From Sabellastarte sp. h YS-2021 (lineage: Eukaryota > Annelida > Polychaeta > Sabellida > Sabellidae), in assembly GCA_964017235.1 (NCBI GenBank), contig OZ024927.1:50535293-50599292 (forward strand): a stretch of 64,000 nt of DNA. The letters are read 5' to 3'. Position numbers and translations under genes: made by a program. The notes beneath the pieces are model-generated. The model saw nothing but the letters and a program-made list of their open reading frames with translations, ran no database searches and was not told the DNA's origin. Below are positions 47,574-59,899 of this stretch, one piece after another. How positions within the stretch are numbered: the first letter of the stretch is position 1; every line of letters begins with the position of its first letter.

Positions 47574-48774
47574 GTATTTTCCTGTGGTGGTGGGGCTTTA
47601 AATTGCCGTTGTGAATGTGTAGATATTTTATGTTGTGTACTGATACTTTTAGGATATCTGTAAGTATTTGTCTTCACAAATCTTCATGTCATTCATGTGA
47701 GCATGCGGTATTAAATTGAAAATATATGTTGTGTAGTAGAACTTCTGTAATGTGACCATCACAGGGAGATTGTTCTGATAATAGTGTTTCTGTAGAATAC
47801 AAGAAAACTCTCATGTAAGTTATAGGAAACTCACTGTTGGGAGACAGAAAATGAGTCTGAAAATTTGAGTGTTCAGATAATCAAATTTCGTAAAAGAGAG
47901 TGGTTACTCTTCTATTAATTTGCTAAGGTTTTTGATTATTAGTGATTATTACTATCATTTTTCTTATTACTTTCTCTATCCTATGTTCTGTTAATGTTCA
48001 CACATTTTCCCCTTATTTTATCACATTTTAAGTGAAGTTGTAACTTAACCAGTTGGATGAATTTCAAATTTGAATGCAAAAAAATCTAGAGGTTCATTTT
48101 GGTTTGTGTACATGTCATCAGTATCTTAAAAGTATACTAACATCCAGTGATTTTCCGTCACTTATACTGGACAAAATGCTGTTTATTCTATTTCTCAAGT
48201 TCATAGTTACTGTCTAATATACTTGGCAAAGAGAATGCAATTCTGCCATATGTTTTTGTATAACCCTAATGAATGACAATTTAATATAAAATGGAACTGC
48301 TAATAATTGCCTGCATGTTTATTAATTCATCCTAATCATTTTCATGTAACATAGAATTTTAAAATGATAACAAACTATGAAGCTTCTAAATTACAACTAT
48401 AATTTCATGTTTCTTGTAATGCAGAGTGATGTTAACATTAAAAACTATTACATAAATTTATGTTTTGTGAATAATGTTTACCTTTTTGAGAAATCTTTCC
48501 AGTGTTATACTTATAATATTTGACATTTAATTAGAAACTAACCAAGCTGGTACCATATATGAAAGATAGAATATTAAAGATATTATTGTGGCACAGTTTT
48601 AACATTGGTACATCGTTGTGAACTGGAAACCTTCTTCTATTCTTTCTTATTATGTAACATTAACATGCCTCATTTATCTAAGGAAGCTGATGTTATTTGA
48701 ATAAACTGCAAACTTTTATTACAAAAGAGTTTGTTATATATTTATCTATATTCAGTATAATGCATTTTTTCCAG
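47574..48774. other. Intron sequence, nothing recognised
   Basis: AT-rich intron after the repeat exon; no exon, SINE or inverted repeat recognised. Confidence 0.4.
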
Positions 48775-48864
48775 ATACAATCACAGTAGAAGATGATGTC
48801 TGTAATTATGGTACCATGAAGAACACTTGTGAATGTGATGAGTTTCACTATGGACCATTTTGTC
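48775..48864 (+). CDS. Exon: 4-Cys EGF-like module
   Basis: Acceptor TTTTCCAG ends at 48774 and donor GTATGT is at 48865; 90 nt, phase 1-1. After an acidic start (TVEDD) it reads VCNYG, TCECDEF and YGPFC: four cysteines, equivalent to C2, C4, C5 and C6 of EGF, as in the first two exons. It is therefore the third member of the reduced EGF subclass, here just after the acidic repeat stalk. Confidence 0.75.
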
Positions 48865-49776
48865 GTATGTTGACACATTTTTAACTTTGTTAAATACTGT
48901 TTACATACTTCTTTTGTTGATAATAAATACACTTTAAGACTTTATGTTCAATGAAGAAAACCTAACTTTCAGCATATTGTTTGGTCACACAACCATTTTT
49001 ATAGGATCGAGCATGTCAGACAAACTAGTTGGTGTGGATATTGTTCTGGTGACCAAGTAACTACCAGCTTTCTTACTAATTTAACCAGAGTGGAAATTGG
49101 AATCTAATACAGTGATTTCATGGCATTCAGTCTATAATGTTTTAAATGAATTTGTTTTGTGATAAGCACCAAAGAGTTTGTAACTAAATGTATGTGATGG
49201 TATTAATTTTTCTTAACATTTAACACAGTGCATCAAAATTTTTGGCAAAGTATGGAGCAGTTTATGAAGTTTACTGTAAGAATAACCAGGTCCATAGGAC
49301 CTGGATCTCAAAACTGCTATAGGTCTAAAGCAAAAGTTGCCAGTCTGTATTTCAATGTAGGTTGAATCAATATCGAGTTTCAAAAGAGACCAAGCGGCAA
49401 TTGCTAAATAATAAATGGTTTAATGTTATTTTTTAAAACTGTAAGAATCTAAACAGTAAAAATCTCATCAATTTAAAGAAATTTAAAAAGTGAAGAGTTT
49501 TCTTAAGTTACAGGACATATGGACCTGTAACTGTAGAAAGGTATATGTCTGTGAAAATAGTGGGTTAAGGTGTCAGGTTTATTCACTGGTATCGAGTTAA
49601 AAACACCATTGAGAAAGTATAAATATCAGGTGTACATGGACCTGATTTCTCTGTGCTTGTGTATCCCATTGTTATTGTCATTAGTTTTTTCATATAAGAT
49701 AAAAATTCCATATATGTTGAAATGTTATTCTAGTTTTCCTGAGTGAGGGCTGTAGTTTTGGTTGATATTTTACCAG

Positions 49777-49902
49777 GGTTAGACATCAAGGCATCAAGCT
49801 GTGAGGACTACTACTGCCTGAATGGTGGTTCCTGCACTGAGCGTGGTGGTAAACCCAACTGTACATGTCCAGACAACTATGCCGGCAGGTTCTGTGAAAA
49901 AG
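49777..49902 (+). CDS. Exon: canonical EGF module
   Basis: Acceptor TTTTACCAG ends at 49776 and donor GTAGAA is at 49903; 126 nt, phase 1-1. The module reads SCEDYYC, LNGGSC, NCTC, PDNYAGRFC, six cysteines with typical EGF spacing. An NCT sequon overlaps C4. A short lead (LDIKAS) precedes C1. Confidence 0.92.
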
Positions 49903-50567
49903 GTAGAAGTTTTGGCATTTGGAGCCAAGTTGTTCTTATCTAAAACATAAATTTTAGGTTTTTTCCAAGGCATTGAAAATCACTCATTTCCATGTCAAAT
50001 GTGATGTCACAAAATACATATAATGTGTGCCTCATGCTGTTTTATAGTACAGGTCTATGCAAGAGACAGTTCTATACTATTATATTATACTTTGATAGTG
50101 ATACGATTTTAAAATTTTTTATGGACTTTCTTGTATTACAACCTTTTTTGGAGTGGTGGGGTAGTGTTTAATAGAGATGGGGAATTTATGTGGATAAATA
50201 TGGTACTTATGTGATTATAATGGATTGAATGGAACTTCACTGTCAAACATAATGACAGAATGACTCCAGAGGCAGGAGGATCTGTACATTCTACTAAGAA
50301 AACCCTTTGAATACACTAAAGGTAAAATTTCGTAACATATGCTTATCCAGGATAAAAACTTTGTCCTTAAGGTATTTTTGGTATAATATATAGTTAATCA
50401 TAGTAAGAACTGTATAAAAATCAATTTCTTAATTGATATGAAAACAATTAAACCCTTTATTTTTTAATCATGAACCCATTTGTAAAAAGAACACAAAAGA
50501 TTAACTGCTCATTCTGTACATTATAATACACTATGCACTTATTATGAAAACCTCTTTCTGATTGCAG

Positions 50568-50675
50568 AATGTAGTTATAATGAGTTTGCCTGTGAGTTGG
50601 ACTGTATACCGTCGGAGTGGAGATGTGATGACCACAATGACTGCTACAATGGCAAGGATGAACAAAGGTGCACTA
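50568..50675 (+). CDS. Exon: LDL-receptor class A module 5
   Basis: Acceptor GATTGCAG ends at 50567 and donor GTAAGT is at 50676; 108 nt, phase 1-1. The six cysteines are ECSYNEFAC, ELDC, WRCDDHNDC, then GKDEQRC. The WRCDDHNDC segment and KDE give most of the calcium cage, with Lys replacing the usual Ser. The following intron of about 5.9 kb is filled with tandem arrays. Confidence 0.9.
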
Positions 50676-51330
50676 GTAAGTAGTCAGGAAGGTTCAACCT
50701 TATACACCAATCAATAGTCTAAATATTAATCTCTGTTAATTGCAATAATATTCTTGCAAATGTCTCGTGGGCCTGAGTTGGTTAGTCCAGTGTCCCACTG
50801 CATAGTCAAAAGAGTACAAATATAAAGATTTTCTGATGTTGGGAACTTAAAAATGGTTATACCTTAAGTTACAATGGTTGTACTAATGAAGAGTCTGGTG
50901 TGTTGTCATGTTGATTATTAAGCGTCCCGCAAGGGATGCTTGTTTGTGTATGGGAGAGCTTCAGGCTCCGGCGGCTCCGCCGGCTCTGCCGGCTCCGCAT
51001 TTTGTTTTCCTTATAACTCTGTAACCGTTAGGCGGATTCTTTTCAAATTTGGCAGGTTTAGGCAGTAGCCCTGGGGAATTTTTTTGAATATGCTGCAGTG
51101 ACATTTCAACCAATCAGAGAGGTCACATGACCAAAAATGTCTTTTTTCGATGGGGAAGCTTGTCTGGATGATAACTTGAAAGGAATTATATCAATTCACC
51201 TGAAACTTGGCAAATACATTCATTCTATTAAAATCTGGAAATCATTAGATTTTGGCATTGATTGGTCAAGAAATGGCCGAGTAATTAATGATTAATTAAT
51301 CGTTACGAATTTTCCAAATAAGGAAAACAC

Positions 51331-52270
51331 AAAAATGCTTATATCTCGAAAACCGTGCTAGATAGAGCGATTTCGACGAAATTTTTGACCCGCAGGGTAT
51401 CTCTGCGGAGTAGTTTTCCCAATTTTCAAAAAATTTTTGTCTCGCCCAAAATGGCGGCCATTTTGAATTTTCGAAATTTTCGCAAAAATTGCAAAACACA
51501 AAAATGCTTATATCTCAAAAACCGTGCTAGATAGAGCAATTTCGACAAAATTTTTGACCCGCAGGATATCTCTGCGGAGTACTTTTCCCAATTTTCAAAA
51601 AATTTTTGTCTCGCCAAAAATGGCGGCCATTTTGAATTTTCGAAATTTTCGCAAAAATTGCAAAACACAAAAATGCTTATATCTCGAAAACCGTGCTAGA
51701 TAGAGCGATTTCGACGAAATTTTTGACCCGCAGGGTATCTCTGCGGAGTAGTTATCCCAATTTTGAAAAACAATTTTGTCTCGCCAAAAATGGCGGCCAT
51801 TTTGAATTTTCGAATTTTTTGCAAAAATTGTAAAACATAAAAATGCTTATATCTCGAAAACCCTGCTAGATAGAGCGATTTCGACGAAATTTTTGACCCA
51901 CAGGGTATATCTGCAGAGTAGCCATGCCAATTTTCAAAAAAATTTTGTCTCCCCAAAAATGGCGGCCATTTTGAATTTTCGAATTTTTCGCAAAAATTGC
52001 AAAACATAAAAATGCTTATATCTCAAAAACCCTGCTAGATAGAGCGATTTCGACGAAATTTTTGACCCGCCGGGTATCTCTGCAGAGTAGCCATACCAAT
52101 TTTCAAAAAATTTTGTCTTGCCAAAAATGGCGGCCATTTTGAATTTTCGAATTTTTGCACAAAAATTGCAAAACACAAAAATGCTAATATTTCGAAAACC
52201 GTGCTACATAGAGCGATTTCGACGAAATTTTTTATCTTCAGGGTATCTCTGCAGAGCAGCTATCCCAAAG
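51331..52270. repeat. 169-bp tandem array, six copies
   Basis: AAAAATGCTTATATCTCGAA starts near 51331, 51500, 51669, 51839, 52008 and 52177 (one unit is 170). Each unit carries GATTTCGACGAAATTTTTGA, GGGTATCTCTGC and AATGGCGGCCATTTTGAA. The same GATTTCGACGAAATTTTTGA phrase forms the 152-bp array at 23590-24300. Confidence 0.9.
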
Positions 52271-53975
52271 AGCTTTCACTTGGTGAAGTTTCAGACCCAT
52301 AGCTAATTGCTCACCTACTCAAAAAGAGTAAATGCGAATTACCTCTAAAAGTATTGCAGATGGCCAATTTTTCTCAAATAACTCATTCACCTACTTTTGG
52401 AAGAGCTTTCACATGGTGAAGTTTCAGACCCATAGCCAATTACTCACCTATTCAAAATGAGTAAATGCGAATTATCTGTAAAAGTATTGCAGATAGCCAA
52501 TTTTTCTCAAATAACTCATTCACCTACTTTTGGGAGAGCTTTCACATGGTGAAGTTTCAGACCCATAGCTAATTATTTACCTACTCAAAATGAGTAAATG
52601 CTAATTATCTGTAAAAGTATTGCGGATACCCAATTTTTATCAAATAACTCATTCATCTACTTGTGCGAGAGCTTTCACATGGTGAAGTTTCAGACCCATA
52701 GCTAATTACTCACCTACTCAAAATGAGTAAATGCGAATTATCTCTAAAAGTATTGCAGATAGCCAATTTTTCTCAAATAACTCATTCACCTACTTTTGGG
52801 AGAGCTTTCACTCGGTGAAGTTTCAGACCCATAGCTAATTACTCACCTACTCAAAATGAGTAAATGCGAATTATCTCTAAAAGTATTGCAGATAGCCAAT
52901 TTTTCTCAAATAACTCATTCACCTACTTTTGGGAGAGATTTCACTCGGTGAAGTTTCAGACCCATAGCTAATTACTCACCTACTCAAAATGAGTAAATGC
53001 GAATTATCTCTAAAAGTATTGCAGATAACCAATTTTTCTCAAATAACTCATTCACCTACTTTTGGGAGAGCTTTCACTTGGTGAAATTTCAGACCCATAG
53101 CTAATTACTCACCTACTCAAAATGAGTAAATGCGAATTATCTCTAAAAGTATTGCAGATAGCCAATTTTTCTCAAATTAATCATTCACCTACTTTTGGGA
53201 GAGCTTTCACTTGGTGAAGTTTCAGACCCATAGCTAATTACTCGTCTACTCAAAATGAGTAAATGCGAATTATCTGTAAAAGTATTGCAGATAGCCAATT
53301 TTTCTCAAATAACTCATTCACCTACTTTTGGGAGAGCTTTCACTTGGTGAAGTTTCAGACCCATAGCTAATTACTCACCTACTCAAAATGAGTAAATGTG
53401 AATTATCTCTAAAAGTATTGCAGATAGCCAATTTTTCTCAAATAACTCATTCACCTACTTTTGGCAGAGCTTTCACTTGGTGAAGTTTCAGACCCATAGC
53501 TAATTATTCACCTACTCAAAATGAGTAAATGTGAATTATCTCTAAAAGTATTGCAGATAGCCAATTTTTCTCAAATAACTCATTCACCTACTTTTGGGAG
53601 AGCTTTCACTCTGTGAAGTTTCAGACCCATAGCTATTTATTCACCTACTCAAAATGAGTAAATGCTAATTATCTGTAAAAGTATTGCGGATACCCAATTT
53701 TTATCAAATACTCATTCATCTACTTGTGGGAGAGCTTTCACATGGTGAAGTTTCAGACCCATAGCTCTAAAAGTATTGCAGATAGCCAATTTTTCTCAAA
53801 TAACTCATTCACCTACTTTTGGGAGAGCTTTCACTTGGTGAAGTTTCAGACCCATAGATAATTATTCACCTACTCAAAATGAGTAAATGTGAATTATCTC
53901 TTAATAGTATTGCAGATAGCCAATTTTTTCTCAAATAACTCATTCACCTACTTTTGGAAGACCTTTCACACACGA
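52271..53975. repeat. 133-bp tandem array, about 13 copies
   Basis: AGCTTTCAC phrases fall at 52271, 52404, 52537, 52670, 52803, 52936, 53069, 53202, 53335, 53468, 53601 and 53733, then a truncated unit to 53826 and a last one near 53959. The unit includes GAAGTTTCAGACCCATAGCT and AAAGTATTGCAGATAGCC. Copies are highly alike, indicating recent expansion or homogenisation. Confidence 0.92.
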
Positions 53976-54618
53976 AAATGAAAAATTGTGAATATCTCGG
54001 AAAAGCTATTTCTTCTGCTTTAATGCTCGGCGGGAGATACACACCACGGCAGTGGTCTTGACAAAAATTTTTGTCTCCCCAAAAATGGTGGCCATTTTGA
54101 ATTTTCAAAGTTTTTGCAAAACACAAAAATGCTTATATCTCGAAAACCGTACTATATGGAGCGAACTCAACAAAATTTTGGACCTGCTGGGTATCTCTGC
54201 AGAGTAGCCATGCCAATTTTCAAAATATTTTTGTCTCGCCAAATATAGCGGACATTTTTAATTTTTTTATTTTTTGCAAAACACAAAAATGCTTATATCA
54301 TGAAAACCGTGCTAGATAGAGCAGACTGCGCTGACTTTGGTTGCCACAACAGTATAAGGCTAGAAACGAAGCATTTTCTTAATACTTTAGCACTCACCTT
54401 TATATCCTTTTCGGGACGCTTTGTTTTTGCTATGCAAAAACATTATCTTTTTTTTTTGCGAGCGATCCTCTAGTTTTTGCAGGGATTTTGTTTTGTATTT
54501 TCTACATTTTGATGTATATTTTGAAGTTTAAAATTCCAAATGGTTTAACTATAGTTACCAATGATACAATTTTGAAAGTTTGTGTGGAATATCATGTCTT
54601 GCACATTTTTTTTCCTTT

Positions 54619-56105
54619 TTATCTCCCGCCGGCCGGGCGGGAGATTATAAAACGCATTCTGTGCGTGTGTGCGTGTGTTATTGAGTGTGTGTCATGCTTT
54701 TATAAAGGCTGTACATCACACTGGTTGTTTCTCCTTGGCCTTTTCAATGTTTTTTATGACCTTATTGCTTATGTCCTTTCATTTGATGCTGTTATTTCAC
54801 ACCTAGGACCATAGCTAAGTGAGTAATAGCAATGGTGGCTACTTTGAGTAAAGTGCTCATAACTCCAAAACGACTACATTTAGAGTGTTTCTGTAAAATA
54901 TGTTGTTCAGCTACTTTCTCCATGCCTACAAGATGGTACCATTTTTAGGGTTCTATCTTCATAGCTAAGTGAGTAATAGCTATTTTCTGTTATTAACAAT
55001 GAGCAAAATGAGTAAATTGATTTTGTCTTTGTAACTGTTACTTACAATATTGGCCTGAAATATGTTGTTCAACAACTCCTTCATGTACTATATCATGGTG
55101 AGGTGTCCAAGGTGTAGCACCATAGCTAACTGAGTAATAGCTATACTAAGTTTAACATTTGACCATTGAGCAAGTCACTTATAACTCAAAAGCTATTGAA
55201 TATAGAGGATTTTTGTCGAATATGTTGTTCACCTATCTTTTGGATATACTGTATTGTGAATTTTCACAGCTGTAACTCCATAGCTAACTGAGTAATAGCT
55301 ACTTTGATGATAACCATAATGAGTAAATGGCTTATATCTTAAAAAGTATTGCAGCTACACAATTTTGTTCCAATATGTTGTTCAGCTACTATCTCCACAG
55401 CTACAACATGGTCACTAGTTTGGAAGTGTATCTCCATAGCTAAGTAAGTAATAGCTACTTTGTCAATTTTTAATGATAATCATAATGAGTAAATGCTTTA
55501 TATCTTCAAAAGTATTGCAGCTACACAATTTCTCTCAAATAAGTTGTTCATCTACTTTTTTGTGAACTGTAACATATTTAAGTTTCACAACTGTTGCTCA
55601 ATGTACAAGTGAGTAATGGCTACTTTATTCCTACTTTTGGTGAAAATGTGAAAAATGACAAATATCTCGCAAACCGTAATAGCTACTTTGTCAATTTTTA
55701 ATGATAACCATAATGAGTAAATGCCTTATATCTTCAAAAGTATTGCAGCTACACAATTTCTCTCAAATAAGCTGTTCATCTACTTTTTAAGTCATTCATC
55801 TACTTTTGGGAGAGCTTTCACATGGTGAAGTTTCAGACTCGTAGCTAATTACTCACCTACTCAAAATGAGTAAATGCGAATTATCTCTTAAAAGTATTGT
55901 ACTTAGCCAGTTTTTCTCAAATAACTCATTGCAAATTTTGAAAGCTGTAGGTCCATAGCTAACTCAGTAATAGCTACTTTGACTTTTTTGATTTAAATAA
56001 TTTATAACAGCAAAACTATTCAATTTAAAGGAGTTTTGTCAAATATATTTTTCACCTACTTTTTGATGTAGTGCGGCGGGAGATCATACCACGGCAGTGG
56101 TCTTG
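54619..56105 (+). mobile_element. GGGAGAT-ended repeat element, copy 3
   Basis: It starts TATCTCCCGCCGGCCGGGCG then GGAGATTATAAAACGC, and ends GGCGGGAGATCATACCACGG then CAGTGGTCTTG. Internal blocks of about 130-170 bp repeat TAGCTAAGTGAGTAATAGCT and AAAAGTATTGCAGCTACACA. The same end motif also occurs at 54027-54060 within the neighbouring element, which suggests nesting. Confidence 0.65.
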
Positions 56106-56179
56106 TTGATATTCATTCACGAAGGTTTTTAAAAGCCTAAAATTGAAGGGCTCTATACCTCTTGACCTTTACATTGTAA

Positions 56180-56440
56180 GGGTTACAGCACAACAAAGAT
56201 GACTTGTAATATCGGATGACCATTTAAAATGGCAGTCCTCTGTCATTGGGTACTATCTCCAGTGGCAGGCCAAAGAACCTGAAGGATGTTGATAGATGGT
56301 CATCCCTGAGCCTCTGTCTTTCAGCTAGGGAAATTTCAGTCACTTGAAAGCTTGGGCTGTACTTGTGCAGTCGGACGGGTCATTTAGCGTTTTGAGTCCT
56401 GTAGTACATAGAGATATTGTGCCGTGTATAAATGCAAAGT
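56180..56440 (+). repeat. SINE-related fragment
   Basis: CCAGTGGCAGGCCAAAGAAC and CCTCTGTCTTTCAGCTAGGG are the complement of phrases in the minus-strand SINE at 14300-14590, followed by TTTTGAGTCCTGTAGTACAT as at 40680. It lacks a clear box A. Confidence 0.5.
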
Positions 56441-56577
56441 ACAATGAAATATCTCAAGAACCTGTTTGAGTTAGTGATTCTTGTAGGAAATCACAGCTAA
56501 ATACACATGTAAAGTACAAATTAATTCAATTTTCAAGATGAAAACCTTGGTTGTTAACTGTAAGTGACACGTTTCAG

Positions 56578-56694
56578 ACTGCAGAAACCTGGAGGTGAAG
56601 AGGCAATGTGGTTCACCAGGTATTGATGCAGAGATGTGTGTGAGCACAGGGTGCTGTTACATTGAAAGCACTAAAGAATGCCTGCACAACAAGA
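56578..56694 (+). CDS. Exon: trefoil (P-type) module
   Basis: Acceptor CGTTTCAG ends at 56577 and donor GTAAGA is at 56695; 117 nt, phase 1-1. The translation has the trefoil signature: NCRNL, a basic residue before QCGSPGI, MC, then GCCY and a final C. That is six cysteines in P-domain order with the CGxPGI and GCCY motifs. Trefoil domains are compact three-loop modules common in mucin-associated secreted proteins. It is the only trefoil seen in this gene and lies between LDLa-5 and an EGF. Confidence 0.85.
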
Positions 56695-57413
56695 GTAAGA
56701 CAGTTATCATAAACTAAATATACAAAACAATGCTTTTATTTAAATCGGTTCCTAGTTCAAATTACAAATTGTTTAAAGATCATTCATATTTACATTTTAT
56801 TTGCAGAAATGTTGTATTTAAGTTTTTATAACTATCAGTCCCATAAATAGTATATTGTAATTGTTCAACTATGTTTTGTTTTATATAACAGCAGTATATA
56901 TAATAGAATATTACCACATTTGTCCTTAATTATGCCCCCTTCCTATTAAATGTCTCTACACCCCCACCCCCTCCTCTCCACCGTTACAATTCCAGGATTC
57001 TGAAAAAAAAGATGTGTTTTAGTGCACCCACAATAACTGCAAGCCGGAAATGCAAAAATTTGGAACAAAACATGGTAACTCTTTTAAAGTCTGCCAAAAT
57101 ATGAGACAAGAGTGGATAATTTCCTGAGATTTAAGGTTTGTTGCTAATATTTTAAGTTGTCCCACAATTATACCCGCTGGCAGTCAAGATGAAACTTGCA
57201 AAATGTCCATTATCAACCTTTGCCACCGGACTAGAGAGGTTTTTTTTCGTCTGCAATAGTCACCACCCCCCCTCCCCCCCTTGTCATAAATCAAAAATAC
57301 ATTGCCCCCGGGACCTTTATATGGATAAATACAGTATACATTGTGGTACTCAGGTTAAACAAAGATTGCAGCTTATTAGGAGAAAAAGTAAGTTGTTTTT
57401 TTTCTCCTTTCAG

Positions 57414-57524
57414 ACAGCCAGTGTTACAACTATGAGTGTGCCAATGGAGGAACATGTGTTGGAGACTTTGATTATGCTTATTGCATCTGTGTTGCACCTT
57501 ATTATGGGCCACTGTGTCAAGAAA
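57414..57524 (+). CDS. Exon: canonical EGF module
   Basis: Acceptor CCTTTCAG ends at 57413 and donor GTAGGT is at 57525; 111 nt, phase 1-1. It reads QCYNYEC, ANGGTC, YCIC, APYYGPLC, six cysteines in EGF spacing. C5 to C6 carries the YYG turn. It follows the trefoil and precedes a block of four LDLa exons. Confidence 0.9.
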
Positions 57525-57642
57525 GTAGGTTGTCATTCAGTGACATATATTGTTCATATTCATACAATAAGTTTCAAAAGATATAACTGTTATCATTTGG
57601 TGACTTATATTTTCTTATTCATGCAATAATTTTAATAGGATT

Positions 57643-57741
57643 TATGTTACAGTAAATATGTGAAATTAGTAAATACGCGTATTTACCGAAAATTTCAGTA
57701 AATACATGTATTTACTGATTTTGCATATTTACTGTAACATA
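57643..57741. mobile_element. 99-bp palindromic MITE-like sequence
   Basis: TATGTTACAGTAAATATG at the left pairs with CATATTTACTGTAACATA at the right, and two internal TAAATAC/GTATTTA hairpins fill the middle. It is non-coding and about 120 bp after the EGF exon ending at 57524. Confidence 0.75.
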
Positions 57742-58011
57742 TACATGAAGCAGTTTGTATTCTTAACTACTTATCTTTTAAACCACTGTTACGCCATGGA
57801 AGTCTACTTGAAGTATTACTAGAACAAACTCTCATAGAAGTCTTTATTGTTTTTTTTGTGACACATTGAATAAATGCATTTTATAACATTCTAGATTTTA
57901 CAGAGATATTTGCTTGCATCAATCACACTTCTAGTTAGTATAGACTAAAATACAAGAACCTGGCTAATTATCAATGTCATAAATACTCATCCCCAACTTT
58001 TGAAAAACTTC

Positions 58012-58171
58012 CTTGGTGGCCTAGTGGTTGGCTGATTTAGCATCTAATCATAGGCTGTCATCTCGCCTGATCTCGGTGGGTTCGAGTCTCACAAGTGGCA
58101 ATGTGGAGGACCTGTCCCAATACTACCCTGGCTGTTGAATGGAACGTAAAACACCAACTTTGACTTTGACC
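58012..58171 (+). repeat. tRNA-derived SINE
   Basis: GGTGGCCTAGTGGTTGGC (box A) and GGTGGGTTCGAGTCTC (box B) are followed by CCTGTCCCAATACTACCCTG, then GGAACGTAAAACACC. It is only about 50 bp upstream of the LDLa-6 acceptor. Confidence 0.75.
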
Positions 58172-58219
58172 AAATTTTCCAAATATTTGGTCACATCACA
58201 CATTTTGGTGTTGTTTTAG

Positions 58220-58342
58220 CCTGCAAGGCTCCTAACTACTGGTGTACACATGGAGGCAGTACTGATGTCTCCTGTTTAGATGAACAGTATGTGTGTGATG
58301 GATCTGTGGATTGTTATATTTCTGAAGAGAATAACTGTACAG
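58220..58342 (+). CDS. Exon: divergent LDLa module 6
   Basis: Acceptor TTGTTTTAG ends at 58219 and donor GTGAGT is at 58343; 123 nt, phase 1-1. The cysteines are TCKAPNYWC, a long loop, SCLDEQYVC, DGSVDC, then EENNC, six in LDLa order. The calcium box is degraded (YISEEN in place of DxSDE) and the C2-C3 loop is enlarged, so calcium binding is doubtful. It begins a run of four LDLa exons. Confidence 0.75.
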
Positions 58343-59281
58343 GTGAGTTTTTATTGCCATAGCAATGGTACTGCATGTTTATGTTCTGTAGCCAATACAT
58401 CTCCTTACATACCGGTAGTTAAAAATGTACTTTATATATACGTTTCATCATTTTAACTCAATTACTACCACCTCCATTGACTAATTTTTGAAATTTCGGA
58501 GTACCATGTTTGTTGACCCCCTGTTGACAAAAGTAAGTTAGGACAGATTAAGAAATATATACCACATTGGAAAATGAGATTTCTCAAAGTGCCAGCATGC
58601 TGAAGGGTGACTGGCCAATAACATTGTTCTTTTTTGACATGTCAGGCATTGCATCTGATTGGTGTTGGATTCTAATAATTAGTAAAATAATTTCAAAATA
58701 TTTGTAAATAGATTTCAGAATTTTATTACAGTGACACATCAAAACAATCAAAGTCCATAGTGTTGTCCCTCTGTAAGTGAGTGTTAAAATTTAGAGATCT
58801 ACACCACAAGGTTTAGTTTATGTTTATTATCCCGACTTTCCTTGGATAACAAGCAGAATGACTCAATATTTACACAATATAAAGACCCTAATTTCTAACA
58901 AATGAATTCTCCATCACTTCTGAATTGATTTTCACACAGAAAAGCCTGCAGAATCACTAAAGATAACTTTCTTGTGGTGTATAAAGCATATTTGTGATGC
59001 TGTAGTTGTTAAATATTTAAGAAAAATGGGCACTTGTTTATGTAAAATTATCAAAACATATCCATAGTGGAGGCCACTAAATCATATTTAAAAATAAGCA
59101 CCATTCCAGATGTAAAAATGACAGTATAGACATATTAAAAGTGTGAATGTTATATGTGAACCATTCCAGTTAGTTGTGTTGGGTTTGCCTTCAAAGTGTT
59201 GGGTTTACCTACGGTGTTTGTATTTGCAGAAATTGTCTTTCTTATTTCTCTTTTCTGTGCTACAATTTCTGTTTATTTCAG

Positions 59282-59386
59282 ATAAATGTGATGGATTTGC
59301 CTGCAGTGATGGCCAGTGTTTGGATAAATCTCTGAGGTGCAATGGTCAAACTGAATGTGCAGATGGGACAGATGAACAGGAATGTG
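59282..59386 (+). CDS. Exon: LDL-receptor class A module 7
   Basis: Acceptor TTATTTCAG ends at 59281 and donor GTATGT is at 59387; 105 nt, phase 1-1. It is a standard LDLa: [28 protein letters not shown]. The acidic box is intact (DGTDE). It ends exactly at the last cysteine. Confidence 0.93.
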
Positions 59387-59899
59387 GTATGTTTAAATAA
59401 TCGATGTCCCAAAATTTTTTAAAGGAAAAACATTTATAAGACAGTAAATTGACAAGAATATTCTCTCATGAAAGTCCAAATTTAAAAAGAAAGTCATTAT
59501 ACAAAAAACTTGTTCCAGAAGGGGTTTAGAATGTATAACTTTCAATATCATGTTCTCATTATCCAAACCATATGTTTCAGTAAAATGGTTACTTTATTGG
59601 TGTTTTATAGAGTTCACTGCAAATCATGGTGTCAACCTAAAATATCAATGATTGGATCTAGTCAGATTATTATTTCTGAAAAATATGTTAAAACATGAAA
59701 GTGTTGTGAATTTTGACATACTTAGTTCCCAGTAGGGCTCAGGCCAACCAAAATTTTCAATCAATCAACCTAATATGTCAACTAAGGTGTAACTGAACTA
59801 GTTAAATTTCAAGTGGTTTATATAAAACTTTTGTCTGAAATTTCCAGTAGGGTTTATAGTCTTACTTTGCAACATGTCTGTATTTCTTTCATGTTCTAG

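Larger units (their letters stand above)
50921..54420. mobile_element. 3.5-kb array-bearing element with AGCGTCCCG termini
   Basis: The left end AGCGTCCCGCAAGGGAT pairs with the right end ATCCTTTTCGGGACGCT. The left part has a GGCTCCGGCGGCTCCGCC GC-rich run and a leader. The interior is a six-copy 169-bp array and then a 133-bp array of about 13 copies. No protein frame is supported. It fills most of the intron between LDLa-5 and the trefoil exon. Confidence 0.65.

Noticed and set aside
51296-52306. Several 60-100 codon open frames in the 169-bp array
   Set aside because: They repeat with the array unit, lack domain signatures and restart at each copy; this is non-coding satellite.
54488-54814. 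108-codon plus frame at the start of a GGGAGAT-ended element
   Set aside because: It runs across the element boundary and through its GTGCGTGTG leader; low-complexity, no splice support in phase.
57189-57410. Possible N-terminal extension of the EGF exon at 57414
   Set aside because: The acceptor at 57413 and phase 1 fit the module; the upstream frame is a different frame crossing C-rich low complexity.
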